DNA of 64,000 nucleotides. It comes from Serratia quinivorans (GTDB lineage: Bacteria; Pseudomonadota; Gammaproteobacteria; Enterobacterales; Enterobacteriaceae). The translations under genes and the position numbers were made by a program. The notes below the pieces were generated by a model, which was not told the origin of the DNA, did not search any database, and saw only the letters and a program-made list of their open reading frames with translations. The DNA lies in assembly GCA_900457075.1 (NCBI GenBank), contig UGYN01000002.1:2666001-2730000 (forward strand). Reading direction: 5' to 3'. Shown here piece by piece: positions 24,050 to 33,858 of the stretch. The first letter of the stretch is position 1, and every line of letters starts with the position of its first letter.

Positions 24050-25351
24050 TTAACTGACAACGAATAACCCTAAGAAATACAAAATATTTAACAGGATGCC
24101 GCATATTATTGTTGCCACTACCGGTGCGGCGATTTTCAATATTGGGCGTCCCAGCGCTTCGTTAAGGAAATAAAGTGCGGCGGTAATGCTGAATCCGGTA
24201 TAACCCGCCATCTTGATGGAGGCAAAAATGGCACCAATCATCAGGGCGAATTCCATCAGCATGTTCATGGCGTTGCGGATGCTGTCGGATGCGTTACGAA
24301 CCGAAGGATAGTTGCTCAACCAGCGGCCGATAGAGCGTAATAACAGGACTTCCAGCGTGATGGTTAACGCGCCGAAAATGGCCGCCAACCAGGGTGAGGG
24401 GGCCAGATAACCCACGGTAAAAACAAAGGTAAAACCGGCAACGGCGTAGACGCCGGTGGCTAGTGCGGTAGTGGCGATGAGCGGAATAAAACCTAACCCG
24501 CGCATAAATTCAGCCAGCGCCGCCTGATTCACCAGCGCCGCCGACTCCTCGGGTGAAACCCCAGGGGCCCAGGCTTTTGCCAGGGTGTAGATAGATACCT
24601 CGGATCCGCCAAACAGCTTCAGGCTGGCCACCGTCGATATCAGTGCGCCGGTAATGGCAAGCAGCGGCAGATTTTTGATAATTCTTGAGGTTCTTTCTTC
24701 AAAAACTGAGGCGCCGTGGTTGTTCTCATGATGCTTGCGCTGAGAAATATCACGAAAGATGGCAATCCCCAACAGCATGACCATACCGACGAAGATCTCG
24801 ATGGATTCAGGGAAAAGAGAAGGGTAAAAACGTACCACAATCACGCGGGCCATCAGCACCACGACCGCGGCCAACAGGCTGTGACGCCAGCCGAATTGAT
24901 AAAAAATAGCGACCAGTGGGAACAGGGCGAAAGCCGAAATCACCGGGCTGGAAAGCTCGCCCAGCGAACCGAGAATATCCACCGGCAGGGCGGTAAGCAG
25001 GGTGTTGATCGGTACCAGACTGGTTAATACCAATACGCCCCAGACCATGCCCAAAGTGAACGCCAGGTAACTGTTAAATGCCAATACGCCGATGATGTCG
25101 GTAGGCAGAAACAGTAACCAGCTGTTCAACAGACCGGTTGATAAGGTAAATGAAATCCCGACGGAAGCCACAAAACCGATGCTTAAACCAAAGGCAATGC
25201 TGCCGGCCTCACGACGATTCATATTCCCTTCAACCAATTGCGGCAGAATGGGACGAATACCATCGTGAAATACGGCAACCGACCGATGAGAAAGCAGCGA
25301 GGTCATGCCTGTGAGCAAGGCAACGATAACAATATGCAAATATTGCTCCAT
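24050..25351 (-). CDS. yhfT: YhfT family membrane protein
   Basis: The 433-residue hydrophobic protein has about 10-12 predicted membrane segments and matches E. coli YhfT almost throughout: LTGMTSLLSHRSVAVFHDGI, MNRREAGSIAFGLSIGFVAS, FLPTDIIGVLAFNS, FEERTSRIIKNLP and FMRGLGFIPLIATTALATGV. The function is unknown; a transporter is likely from the topology. The start at 25351 is chosen because AAGGAGCTT precedes it and the length equals E. coli YhfT. Its start region lies inside the 3' flank of yhfU with a short gap (10 bases). The usual partners yhfS and yhfWXYZ are not here. Confidence 0.9.
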   Translation of the reverse strand: MEQYLHIVIVALLTGMTSLLSHRSVAVFHDGIRPILPQLVEGNMNRREAGSIAFGLSIGFVASVGISFTLSTGLLNSWLLFLPTDIIGVLAFNSYLAFTLGMVWGVLVLTSLVPINTLLTALPVDILGSLGELSSPVISAFALFPLVAIFYQFGWRHSLLAAVVVLMARVIVVRFYPSLFPESIEIFVGMVMLLGIAIFRDISQRKHHENNHGASVFEERTSRIIKNLPLLAITGALISTVASLKLFGGSEVSIYTLAKAWAPGVSPEESAALVNQAALAEFMRGLGFIPLIATTALATGVYAVAGFTFVFTVGYLAPSPWLAAIFGALTITLEVLLLRSIGRWLSNYPSVRNASDSIRNAMNMLMEFALMIGAIFASIKMAGYTGFSITAALYFLNEALGRPILKIAAPVVATIICGILLNILYFLGLFVVS

Positions 25352-25361
25352 GGGAAGCTCC

Positions 25362-25715
25362 TTAACCCAAGTGACCAATCAAAATCGGGACGGCATGTTC
25401 GACATGTTCCACCGAAAGGCCAAAAGCCACTTTCCCTTCATCAATCCATTTAACTATTTGTTCTTCTTTTGCCTGTATTCCTGGTTTGGCAATGGTGCAG
25501 CAGCGGTTGTAACCGATAATGGCGATAGCAATAGATAGCGCTGCACCCGCCCCGGTGTTACAGGCACCAATAAAATAATCCAGTTCGCCGCTTTTGACTT
25601 TACCTGCCGCCTCCATATCGTTTTGGATAAAGCACTCAAATTTACCAGGTGCGGTGGATTCAATAACCTGTTTTATTTGCTCACGTTGTAAGCCTGCAAT
25701 GCCGATTTTTTTCAT
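25362..25715 (-). CDS. yhfU: YhfU family protein (DUF2620)
   Basis: The 117-residue soluble protein equals E. coli YhfU in length and sequence pattern, for example MKKIGIAGLQREQIKQVIES, ELDYFIGACNTGAGAALSIA and VEHVEHAVPILIGHLG. A glycine-rich Rossmann-like start and the resemblance to small cytosolic partner proteins of membrane systems are visible, but no function is known. It lies 5 bases downstream of php and 10 bases upstream of yhfT. Confidence 0.9.
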   Translation of the reverse strand: MKKIGIAGLQREQIKQVIESTAPGKFECFIQNDMEAAGKVKSGELDYFIGACNTGAGAALSIAIAIIGYNRCCTIAKPGIQAKEEQIVKWIDEGKVAFGLSVEHVEHAVPILIGHLG

Positions 25716-25720
25716 TATTA

Positions 25721-26614
25721 TTATCCTTTGAAGAATGTATTGGGGTTATCGCGCAGCATAAGGTCAATATCCTGCTGGTGGATCCCCGCCTGTAATAACA
25801 TGGGAATGAACGTATCAATGAGGTAGCTGAAACCTGGGCCTTCGTTGGCCGCCAGGTGTGAGCGCCGGGTGATATCCATGGAGAGCATGACCTGACCTGA
25901 TAAACCCCGTTGAGCGAGTGCCAGTAAGGTAGCCACACGTTTTTCGTCTGGGTAATAATTATTTTTCCCGATGGTATCGAATTGAATTAACGCACCGGTA
26001 TCCAGAATGCGTAGCAACGTTTCCCACTGATCGCGAAGATCGCAATGGCCGATAACAATATGCTCTGCGGCCACCCCGTAGCCGGTTAATAGCCGTAGCT
26101 GCTCCAGCCCCATGGTACTGAAACTGGTGTGGGTCGAAATAGGTTTACCGGTCGCCAAATGTGCCAATGCGGCGGCGTGAAACACTTTTTCTTCCGTCGG
26201 GGTAATGGTGCCTTCACTACTGCCTATTTCTGCGATGACGCTTGCACGTAACTCTGTGCCGTCAATGCCCTGTTCTATTTCGTCGATCATTTCCTGCGCC
26301 AATTGCTGTGCGCTACGTTGCGCGACATGTGGCGGGTAGAACTCCTGTTGGTAGTATCCGGTTGACGCCAGGATGTTAATGCCGCTTTCTTGCATCAGAT
26401 CCAGCATAAATTGCGGGTTGCGTCCCATATAGCGATTGGTGACCTCAACCAGGTTGAGAACGCCTTTACTGACCAGCGTCCTCATTTCATCGACGAGCAA
26501 AGCGTAACAATCCAGCCTGCAATCCAAATCCTGCTTGAATGGCGACAGGTCGATATGCAGATGCTCGTGCGCATAGGTATAACCACGGCTATCGAATTGC
26601 GTTGAAAGATCCAT
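25721..26614 (-). CDS. php: Phosphotriesterase homology protein
   Basis: The 297-residue amidohydrolase-fold protein matches E. coli Php (YhfV). The binuclear metal site is visible: HEHLHID (N-terminal HxH) near residue 17, the Glu of VIAEIGSSEG that replaces the carbamylated Lys, the His residues of STHTSF and IGHCDL, and the Asp in LSMDITRR. E. coli Php does not hydrolyse phosphotriesters efficiently; its substrate is unknown. The ATG at 26614 has AAGGGG upstream; an in-frame codon 11 residues earlier is less likely. It is the first gene of php-yhfU-yhfT here. Confidence 0.9.
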   Translation of the reverse strand: MDLSTQFDSRGYTYAHEHLHIDLSPFKQDLDCRLDCYALLVDEMRTLVSKGVLNLVEVTNRYMGRNPQFMLDLMQESGINILASTGYYQQEFYPPHVAQRSAQQLAQEMIDEIEQGIDGTELRASVIAEIGSSEGTITPTEEKVFHAAALAHLATGKPISTHTSFSTMGLEQLRLLTGYGVAAEHIVIGHCDLRDQWETLLRILDTGALIQFDTIGKNNYYPDEKRVATLLALAQRGLSGQVMLSMDITRRSHLAANEGPGFSYLIDTFIPMLLQAGIHQQDIDLMLRDNPNTFFKG

Positions 26615-26964
26615 TGTTGCCCCTTGTTGAGTTGTGAATAACACCAATGACCACTTTGTGGTTCAGAGGCGCCAAAGGTGTCACCGCAATGTCTGCATCG
26701 TTGCTGTTGCCTCAGACAGGCACTCTTAATTTTCATTTATTTGAAGATTTATGAACGACAAACTGGGTAGTGCCGTTGTTAAACCGGGTTTGTCGGCCGC
26801 TTGATAACTCTGTCCAGACTTTGGTTGTTCACTCTATATCCTCATTTTTTTGAATATATTAATGCAATGGTAAGTGAGCCTATTTGGGACAACAACGGGC
26901 AGATGACTATTACTTGAACAGGATCACAAATATAGTGAGGCGCCACAGTCGGCGCCGCTAAATT
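26615..26964. other. Intergenic region upstream of php
   Basis: No credible gene is seen in these 350 bases. The inverted repeat ACCAC-TTT-GTGGT (26650-26662) lies 36 bases upstream of the php ATG and is a candidate operator. At the other end, GGCGCC-ACAGTC-GGCGCC (26939-26956) can form a hairpin just after the stop of the frameshifted gene. The rest is moderately AT-rich. Confidence 0.5.
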
Positions 26965-27862
26965 TTAATCGGCTGCTGATCCTGCATAAGGTGTGCTGTA
27001 GCCACCGAAATCGTAAACATATTGCAAGATAGCCGTTCCGTTTTCATCCGCATGATTTTCGTGATTTATCAGGAGGGCGACGACGCCTTCTGCCCCGCGC
27101 AGATGTGCCCCTGCCAGTAAGCCTGATAAAGTGATCTCCACGTCATTGGGGCGGCCATCCGGAGGCGTTAACACCGGCTGGCACTCGCTCCAGCGAACCG
27201 TTTTCCCCAGATAATTACTCAGTTTTTCCCCGTGTTCGGCTAACTGTAAGACTATGTTTTGGTATTTATTGTCAAAATGGTCGAGGGCGATAAATTCCTG
27301 CTTGTCTGGATTGATGACATCCTCGAAAGAGTTAATACCATGTTTACCGGTAAATGTTCCTCGCCAGGTATTAACATCGGTAACGTGGATCTTCCCTTCG
27401 GGAAATTCCATTATTTTATCACGTACGCCATTGGCCCCAATTGCTGACGTCTACATCCGAATAATACATCGGCAAACCATTGCTATCATAATGGGTATAA
27501 TAGCCGAGATCCCAGAGGTCGTGTTCGCTGAACTGGTAACCCACAAAGCCCAGATAATTCATAACGGCATATTGCATTGTCCGAAACATTGCGGGATCAC
27601 CAGAACCCCGGATATAGAATTTATCAACGCCCAGTTTTATGAAATAATCTTTTATCGAGGTAGTGCTGACCAATGGCGCGCCACTCTTGCTGCGGACAAC
27701 ACGCCCGGGAGATTCAACCTGTTGGTAGGTAACTGCCTGTTGATCATCGTAATGCTGGTCGTAATAGTTTGCATCAAGAGGATCGATAGAGCATTCAAAG
27801 GTTCTGATTGCGGTAAGAAAATCGGTATAGTCGCCATGACTGCTTTTTTTTGCGCGTTTCAT
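26965..27862 (-). pseudogene. Frameshifted lysozyme-like protein gene
   Basis: Two adjacent minus-strand frames form one gene. The 5' part (27862-27419, ATG preceded by AAGGA) encodes 147 residues ending WGQWRT. The 3' part (stop at 26965) continues in the next frame as ANGVRDKIMEFPEGK. Removing one G from the GGGG run at 27438-27435 joins them into 298 residues. Segments LGFVGYQFSEHDLWDLGYY, WRGTFTGKHG, LSGLLAGAHLRGAEGVVALL and NGTAILQYVYDFGGY resemble a lysozyme-like family I recall as having G-x-YQF-x-E and AAHL-x-G motifs; I cannot verify it. The expected catalytic Glu is not evident. No signal peptide. The frameshift is read directly; the function is inferred. Confidence 0.6.
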
Positions 27863-28194
27863 TTTTATATTCCTTAGCGATATTCCCACAAGAGGGGAGA
27901 TAATTTTGGAAGAAAAAATCACGCGGTTAGCTTATACCTCTTAATGGGTATTTATATTGATGTGAGGGATTATATTAATAAATAGCTGTAAAGCTATGCT
28001 GGCATAAATTATATACAAAACTTGATTATTCAATCGCTACTTCGTTTCCTGATGCGGGATTATGCCGATAGTGGGGCGGGTGTTTTTTGTCAACCTGCCG
28101 TGCCAGCAGTGGTGCGATATTTCCCTGATTGTATTTTCATGCCGCTGGCCCGGATTTTATAAATTTGAATCAGGCCAGCAGTATCACGGGTATT
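27863..28194. other. Intergenic region downstream of iclR
   Basis: These 332 bases lie between the iclR stop and the start of the frameshifted gene, both on the minus strand. The part nearest the frameshifted gene (27,900-28,050) is AT-rich and probably carries its promoter. No gene, clear terminator or repeat is recognised. Confidence 0.4.
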
Positions 28195-29025
28195 TTAACG
28201 CACGCCGCCATATTCCAGGCTGATCTCTTTCGCCGCGTGGATCACCAACGCGCCCAGCTCAGTCACGCGGTTGTCGGTGATGCGAGACACCGGGCCGGAG
28301 ATGGAGATGGCGGCGAAGGCTTCACGGTGCTCGTCGAAGATGCAGGCTGCTACGCAGCGCAGACCTAGCGCATGTTCTTCGTCGTCAAAGGAAAAGCCCT
28401 GCTTGCGAATCTGCGCCAGCCCTTCCTTCAGGTTGTGCGGCGTCAGAGTATGTTGGGTATAGGTTTGCATGCCCTTTTTATGCAGCAGTTTGGTGACCTG
28501 CTCATCCGGCAGGGTGGAAAGAAAGGCCTTCCCCGCGCCGGAAGCGTGCATCGGCAGTTTACCGCCGATCGGTGCCGACATGCGCATCAACGCGGTGCAC
28601 TGTACCTGATCGATAATAATGGCCTGATACTCGCTGGTATCCAGCACCGCCAGATTAACCGTCTCGCCGGACTCCTCCATCAGGCGACGCAGCGTTGGGT
28701 GCACCATCGCCAACAGATTACGGCTCTGCAAAAAGCTGCTGCCGACCACAAAGGCGTGTGAGCCGATGGTCCACAGGCCCAGATCGCCCACCTGCCGCAC
28801 GAACCCTTGTTGTTGCATGGTGGTGAGCAGGCGGTGAGTGGTGGAGTTCGGCAAGCCGGCCTGTTGGGCCAGATCGGTTAGCGCGACATTGCCCTGAGCT
28901 TCGGCAATGTATTCCAATAATTTCAGACCACGGGTCAGCGACTGTACCTGGCCGGTCGCCGCACTGGCGGTCGGGGATGCAGCACGGGGCTTTTTGCCAC
29001 GTTTGGCAGGAGCAGGGGTGACCAT
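28195..29025 (-). CDS. iclR: Acetate operon repressor IclR
   Basis: The 276-residue regulator has an N-terminal winged helix-turn-helix (SLTRGLKLLEYIAEAQGNVALTDLAQQAGLPNSTTHRLL, in parts) and a C-terminal effector domain (ASGAGKAFLSTLPDEQV, DDEEHALGLRCVAACIFDEH) that binds glyoxylate or pyruvate in E. coli. It is collinear with E. coli IclR apart from a few extra residues near position 16. It is divergent from metH, as in E. coli, but lies about 10 kb from aceK instead of next to the operon. Its target box is intact upstream of aceB, and a similar sequence precedes iclR itself. Confidence 0.96.
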   Translation of the reverse strand: MVTPAPAKRGKKPRAASPTASAATGQVQSLTRGLKLLEYIAEAQGNVALTDLAQQAGLPNSTTHRLLTTMQQQGFVRQVGDLGLWTIGSHAFVVGSSFLQSRNLLAMVHPTLRRLMEESGETVNLAVLDTSEYQAIIIDQVQCTALMRMSAPIGGKLPMHASGAGKAFLSTLPDEQVTKLLHKKGMQTYTQHTLTPHNLKEGLAQIRKQGFSFDDEEHALGLRCVAACIFDEHREAFAAISISGPVSRITDNRVTELGALVIHAAKEISLEYGGVR

Positions 29026-29049
29026 AATTCACGTTCCTTTTTCCGTATG

Positions 29050-29070
29050 ATGGAATTCATTTTCGTTTTT
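29050..29070 (-). promoter_or_regulatory. Possible IclR autoregulatory site
   Basis: The sequence TGGAATTCATTTTCG (29051-29065) resembles the IclR pattern TGGAAT-x-ATTTCCA and lies about 25 bases upstream of the iclR ATG. E. coli iclR is autorepressed from a comparable place. The match is partial. Confidence 0.4.
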
Positions 29071-29238
29071 TACGTGTGAATTGCAAGCCGTCAATCAGCT
29101 CATCGGATCTGTTGCCCGGCAACCTGAAAAACTCTCAATTAGCGCTCGCACCTTTGCCGGCACAACCTGTGCTAGGATGACTCGTTGGTTTTTGCAGCAG
29201 TTGAGCGATGGGCTGGATCGGTAATTGAAGGGGTTACA

Positions 29239-32200
29239 GTGACAAATCGAGTAGAACAACTGCGCCGGCAGTTAGCGCAGCGAATTTTAGTGTTGGATGG
29301 CGGCATGGGCACCATGATCCAGAGCTATCGTCTGGAAGAGAGTGACTTTCGTGGCGAGCGTTTTGCCGACTGGCAGAGCGATCTGAAAGGCAATAATGAC
29401 CTGCTGGTGCTAACCAAACCGGAAGTGATCACCGCCATTCACTACGGCTACCTGGAAGCGGGGGCCGACATTCTCGAAACCAATACCTTCAACTCCACGT
29501 CCATCGCCATGGCCGACTACCATATGGAGTCGCTGTCCGCCGAAATTAACTATCAGGCCGCCTGCCTGGCACGAGCCTGTGCCGATGAATGGACCGCTCG
29601 CACGCCAGAGCAGCCGCGTTACGTGGCCGGGGTGCTGGGGCCGACCAACCGTACCGCCTCTATTTCACCGAACGTCAACGATCCGGCGTTCCGTAATGTT
29701 TCTTTCGATGAGCTGGTGGAAGCCTACCGCGAATCGACGCGTGCGCTGGTGGAAGGCGGTGTCGATCTGATCATGATCGAAACCATCTTCGATACCCTGA
29801 ACGCCAAAGCCGCCGCCTTCGCGGTGGAAACCGAATTTGAAGCCCTGGGCGTTGCGCTGCCGATCATGATTTCCGGCACCATCACCGACGCCTCCGGCCG
29901 TACCCTGTCGGGCCAGACCACCGAAGCCTTCTATAACTCAATGCGCCACGTCAAGCCGCTGAGCTTTGGCCTGAACTGTGCGCTGGGCCCGGACGAACTG
30001 CGCCAATACGTTTCTGAGCTGTCGCGTATCTCGGAAAGCTACGTCACCGCTCACCCCAACGCCGGGTTACCCAACGCCTTCGGCGAATACGATCTGGACG
30101 CGCAAGAAATGGCGAAACAGGTCGGCGAGTGGGCGAATGCCGGCTTCCTGAATATTATCGGTGGCTGCTGCGGCACCACGCCGGAACACATTGCCGCGAT
30201 GGTCAAGGCCGTGGCGGGTGTGCCACCGCGTCAACTGCCGGCGATCCCGGTCGCCTGCCGTCTGGCCGGCCTTGAGCCGTTGAACATTGACGCCAAGACG
30301 CTGTTCGTCAACGTGGGCGAGCGTACCAACGTCACCGGTTCCGCCCGCTTTAAGCGGCTGATCAAAGAAGAGAAATACAGTGAAGCGTTAGCCGTTGCCC
30401 GCCAGCAGGTGGAAAGCGGCGCACAGATTATCGATATCAACATGGATGAGGGGATGCTCGACGCCGAAGCGGCGATGGTGCGTTTCCTCAACCTGATTGC
30501 CGGTGAACCGGATATTGCCCGCGTGCCGATCATGATCGATTCCTCCAAATGGTCGGTGATCGAGAAAGGCCTGAAGTGTATTCAGGGCAAAGGCATTGTT
30601 AACTCTATCTCGATGAAAGAGGGCGAAGAGGCCTTTATCCACCACGCCAAACTGGTGCGCCGCTACGGTGCTGCGGTCGTGGTGATGGCATTTGACGAGG
30701 CAGGCCAGGCGGATACCCGCGAGCGCAAGTTCGAGATTTGTCGCCGCGCTTATAAAATCCTGACCGAGCGCGTCGGCTTCCCGCCGGAAGACATCATTTT
30801 TGACCCGAATATTTTTGCCGTCGCCACCGGTATCGATGAGCATAACAACTATGCCGTCGACTTTATTGAAGCCTGTGCCGACATCAAAACCCACCTGCCG
30901 CATGCGATGATCTCCGGTGGGGTGTCCAACGTGTCGTTCTCATTCCGCGGTAACGATCCGGTGCGTGAGGCGATCCACGCGGTATTCCTGTATCACGCGA
31001 TCCGCAACGGCATGGATATGGGCATCGTTAACGCCGGGCAGTTGGCGATCTACGACGATCTGAGCGCCGAGTTGCGCGATGCGGTGGAGGACGTGATCCT
31101 CAACCGCCGCGACGACGGCACCGAGCGCCTGCTGGAGCTGGCGGAAAAATACCGCGGCAGCAAAGATAACGAAGTGGCGGTGCAGCAGGCGGAATGGCGC
31201 GGCTGGCCGGTCGAAAAACGGCTGGAATATTCACTGGTCAAAGGGATTACCGAGTTTATCGAACTGGATACCGAAGAAGCGCGCCAGCGTGCGGATCGCC
31301 CGATCGAAGTGATCGAAGGGCCGCTGATGGCGGGGATGAACGTGGTCGGTGACCTGTTCGGCGAAGGCAAGATGTTCCTGCCTCAGGTGGTGAAATCCGC
31401 CCGTGTGATGAAGCAGGCGGTGGCCTATCTGGAGCCGTACATCGAGGCCAGCAAGGAGAAAGGCACGACGGCGGGTAAAATCCTGCTGGCGACGGTGAAG
31501 GGCGATGTACACGACATCGGCAAAAATATCGTCGGCGTGGTGTTGCAGTGCAACAACTACGAAATTGTCGATTTGGGCGTGATGGTGCCGACGGAGAAAA
31601 TCCTGAAAACCGCGCGTGAGCAGAACGTCGATATCATCGGCCTGTCGGGGCTGATTACCCCGTCGCTGGACGAGATGGTCAACGTGGCTAAAGAGATGGA
31701 GCGTCAGGGCTTTACCCTGCCGTTGCTGATCGGCGGTGCCACGACGTCCAAGGCCCATACCGCGGTGAAGATTGAGCAAAATTACAGTGGCTCAACCACC
31801 TACGTGCAAAATGCCTCACGCACCGTGGGTGTGGTGTCGGCACTGCTTTCCGCCACCCAACGCGACGATTTCGTGGCGCGAACCCGTAAAGAATATGAAA
31901 CCGTGCGCATCCAGCACGCGCGTAAAAAGCCGCGCACTCCGCCGGTCAGCCTGCAAAAAGCGCGCGATAACGCCATGGTGCTGGATTGGGAAAGTTATCA
32001 GCCGCCGGTGCCGAAACGGTTGGGCGTTTACCCGGTTGAAGCCGGTATAGAAACGCTGCGTCATTACATCGACTGGACGCCGTTCTTTATGACCTGGTCG
32101 CTGGCGGGTAAATACCCGCGCATTCTGGAAGATGAAGTGGTGGGTGAAGAGGCCAAACGGCTGTTCGCCGACGCCAACCAGATGCTGGACTGGCTTGCCG

Positions 32201-32919
32201 CCAACGGCAGCCTCAACCCGCGCGGTGTCTATGGCCTGTTCCCGGCCAACCGCGTTGGTGACGATGTGGAGGTGTACCGCGACGAAAACCGTGATGAGGT
32301 GCTGGTGGTCAGCCGCCACCTGCGCCAGCAGACGGAAAAAACCGACTTCCCGAACTACTGTTTGGCGGACTTTGTCGCGCCGAAAAGCAGTGGCAAGGCC
32401 GACTACTTCGGTGCTTTCGCGGTGACCGGCGGTCTGGAAGAGGATGACCTGGCGGCGGCCTATGATGCGCAGCACGATGATTACAATAAAATCATGGTGA
32501 AAGCGCTGTCGGATCGTCTGGCGGAGGCTTTCGCCGAGTACCTGCACGAGCAGGTGCGCAAGCTGCACTGGGGTTTCGCGGCGGAAGAGAACCTGAGCAA
32601 CGAAGAGCTGATCCGCGAAAATTATCAGGGCATCCGCCCGGCTCCGGGCTATCCGGCCTGCCCGGAACACACCGAGAAAGCGGAAATCTGGCGCCTGCTG
32701 GACGTTAACCGCCACACCGGTATGGTGTTGACCGAATCCTTCGCCATGTGGCCGGGGGCGGCGGTGTCCGGCTGGTACTTTAGCCACCCGCAAAGCAAGT
32801 ATTTTGCGGTAGCCCAGCTCCAGCGCGATCAGGTGGAAGACTATGCGGCGCGTAAAGGCATGAGCGTCAGCGAGGTTGAACGCTGGCTGGCACCCAACCT
32901 CGGCTACGACGCCGACTGA
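29239..32919 (+). CDS. metH: Cobalamin-dependent methionine synthase
   Basis: The 1,226-residue enzyme transfers a methyl group from methyl-tetrahydrofolate through cobalamin to homocysteine. All four modules are seen: the homocysteine domain with zinc ligands in GGCCGTTP (about residue 310), the pterin domain with [13 protein letters not shown] (about 355-375), the cobalamin domain with the His ligand in [11 protein letters not shown] (about residue 757), and the C-terminal SAM reactivation domain ([15 protein letters not shown]). The start is the GTG at 29239 with AAGGGG upstream, giving the same N-terminus and length as E. coli MetH (1,227); longer in-frame extensions are not conserved. 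Confidence 0.97.
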   Translation: MTNRVEQLRRQLAQRILVLDGGMGTMIQSYRLEESDFRGERFADWQSDLKGNNDLLVLTKPEVITAIHYGYLEAGADILETNTFNSTSIAMADYHMESLSAEINYQAACLARACADEWTARTPEQPRYVAGVLGPTNRTASISPNVNDPAFRNVSFDELVEAYRESTRALVEGGVDLIMIETIFDTLNAKAAAFAVETEFEALGVALPIMISGTITDASGRTLSGQTTEAFYNSMRHVKPLSFGLNCALGPDELRQYVSELSRISESYVTAHPNAGLPNAFGEYDLDAQEMAKQVGEWANAGFLNIIGGCCGTTPEHIAAMVKAVAGVPPRQLPAIPVACRLAGLEPLNIDAKTLFVNVGERTNVTGSARFKRLIKEEKYSEALAVARQQVESGAQIIDINMDEGMLDAEAAMVRFLNLIAGEPDIARVPIMIDSSKWSVIEKGLKCIQGKGIVNSISMKEGEEAFIHHAKLVRRYGAAVVVMAFDEAGQADTRERKFEICRRAYKILTERVGFPPEDIIFDPNIFAVATGIDEHNNYAVDFIEACADIKTHLPHAMISGGVSNVSFSFRGNDPVREAIHAVFLYHAIRNGMDMGIVNAGQLAIYDDLSAELRDAVEDVILNRRDDGTERLLELAEKYRGSKDNEVAVQQAEWRGWPVEKRLEYSLVKGITEFIELDTEEARQRADRPIEVIEGPLMAGMNVVGDLFGEGKMFLPQVVKSARVMKQAVAYLEPYIEASKEKGTTAGKILLATVKGDVHDIGKNIVGVVLQCNNYEIVDLGVMVPTEKILKTAREQNVDIIGLSGLITPSLDEMVNVAKEMERQGFTLPLLIGGATTSKAHTAVKIEQNYSGSTTYVQNASRTVGVVSALLSATQRDDFVARTRKEYETVRIQHARKKPRTPPVSLQKARDNAMVLDWESYQPPVPKRLGVYPVEAGIETLRHYIDWTPFFMTWSLAGKYPRILEDEVVGEEAKRLFADANQMLDWLAANGSLNPRGVYGLFPANRVGDDVEVYRDENRDEVLVVSRHLRQQTEKTDFPNYCLADFVAPKSSGKADYFGAFAVTGGLEEDDLAAAYDAQHDDYNKIMVKALSDRLAEAFAEYLHEQVRKLHWGFAAEENLSNEELIRENYQGIRPAPGYPACPEHTEKAEIWRLLDVNRHTGMVLTESFAMWPGAAVSGWYFSHPQSKYFAVAQLQRDQVEDYAARKGMSVSEVERWLAPNLGYDAD

Positions 32920-32931
32920 TTATCCTTCTTT

Positions 32932-32955
32932 AGGGACGCGGCTTGCCGCGCCCCT
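32932..32955. terminator. Hairpin between convergent metH and the GntR-type regulator
   Basis: AGGGACGCGG (32932-32941) and CCGCGCCCCT (32946-32955) pair with one mismatch around a CTTG loop. It lies between two convergent stop codons and is a likely bidirectional terminator, although T-runs are poor. Confidence 0.55.
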
Positions 32956-32956
32956 G

Positions 32957-33667
32957 TCATTGCGCCTCCACGTCAATGTGCAGCGCGTCGTAACGCCAAT
33001 ATTCCAAATCACAATCAATCACCCGATCGTGCTGATCGCGGTTAACCCGGGTAATAAACAACGCCGGGCTGCCGTAGGTTACTTTCAGCATGGTGGCCGC
33101 TTCCTGTGGCAGCAGGGTGGGCAGCATATCGAAACGCACCCGGCCATAACGAATACCGTAGCGTTCGGCGTACAGCCCGGTCAGCGACTGGGTTAAATCT
33201 TCGTCCAGGATACCGGCAAAATAGGCGGGATTGAGGTAGTGCTCGCAGTACAACACCGCACGATCGTCGATATAGCGCAGCCGACGAATGCGGTAGATCT
33301 CGCTACCGGGGGGCAGATCCAAGCGTTGGCACAGGCTGCCGTACAGCGGCAGAGTGGCGGCGTCGATCACTTCGGTATGGGCATCGCGTCCCTGCTGCTG
33401 CGCCATGGCGTGGAAATGGCTGCGTTGCAACGGGTTGTACACCAGCCGGGGCGGCGAAATAAACCAGCCACGCCTGACCTGACGGTAAATCACACCCTGC
33501 GCCTCCAACTGGCCGAGTGCTTCCTGCAGCGTAATGCGGGTGGTGGAAAACTGTTCGCTCAGGGCTCGCTCGGAAGGCAGTTTGCCGTCGGCGTTGAACT
33601 CCCCGTCGGCGATACGGCTGGCCAGAATCTGGCAAATGGTCGCCACGGTTGTTGTTCCTTCACTCAT
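32957..33667 (-). CDS. GntR family transcriptional regulator (HutC/UTRA type)
   Basis: The 236-residue protein has an N-terminal winged helix (ICQILASRIADGEFNADGKL, SERALSEQFSTTRITLQEAL, EAQGVIYRQVRRGWFISPP) and a C-terminal UTRA ligand-binding domain (GSEIYRIRRLRYIDDRAVLYCEHYLN in parts). The ATG at 33667 is preferred to a TTG five codons earlier. It is divergent from an ABC importer operon, and a perfect 16-bp palindrome (33812-33827) in between is a probable operator. UTRA regulators often sense small sugars, amino acids or phosphonates; the phosphonate-type PhnR/PhnF members have a similar setting. The ligand here is not known. Confidence 0.88.
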   Translation of the reverse strand: MSEGTTTVATICQILASRIADGEFNADGKLPSERALSEQFSTTRITLQEALGQLEAQGVIYRQVRRGWFISPPRLVYNPLQRSHFHAMAQQQGRDAHTEVIDAATLPLYGSLCQRLDLPPGSEIYRIRRLRYIDDRAVLYCEHYLNPAYFAGILDEDLTQSLTGLYAERYGIRYGRVRFDMLPTLLPQEAATMLKVTYGSPALFITRVNRDQHDRVIDCDLEYWRYDALHIDVEAQ

Positions 33668-33811
33668 GCACAGTTGCCCCAATTGAGTGCGTTTTGCCCC
33701 GCTAAAGGTAGACCAACGCCAGCTTCGGTGACGCCCGAATGCGATAAAAATGCTGCTTTTTTAGACTGACATATAATTATCACATTCGTCCGTTAGATTG
33801 GCTTGGTTCTT

Positions 33812-33827
33812 GCTGGACTAGTCCAGC
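33812..33827 (+). promoter_or_regulatory. Palindromic operator upstream of the ABC importer operon
   Basis: GCTGGACTAGTCCAGC is a perfect 16-bp palindrome located 31 bases before the ATG of the solute-binding protein gene. A TATAAT -10 box lies upstream at 33772-33777 (its -35 is weak), so a repressor here would sit just downstream of the start of transcription. Its TGG-x-CTAG-x-CCA core is the shape expected for HutC-type GntR regulators. Confidence 0.65.
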
Positions 33828-33858
33828 CACTTCCACACTACCACCCGGAGCATCAGTT

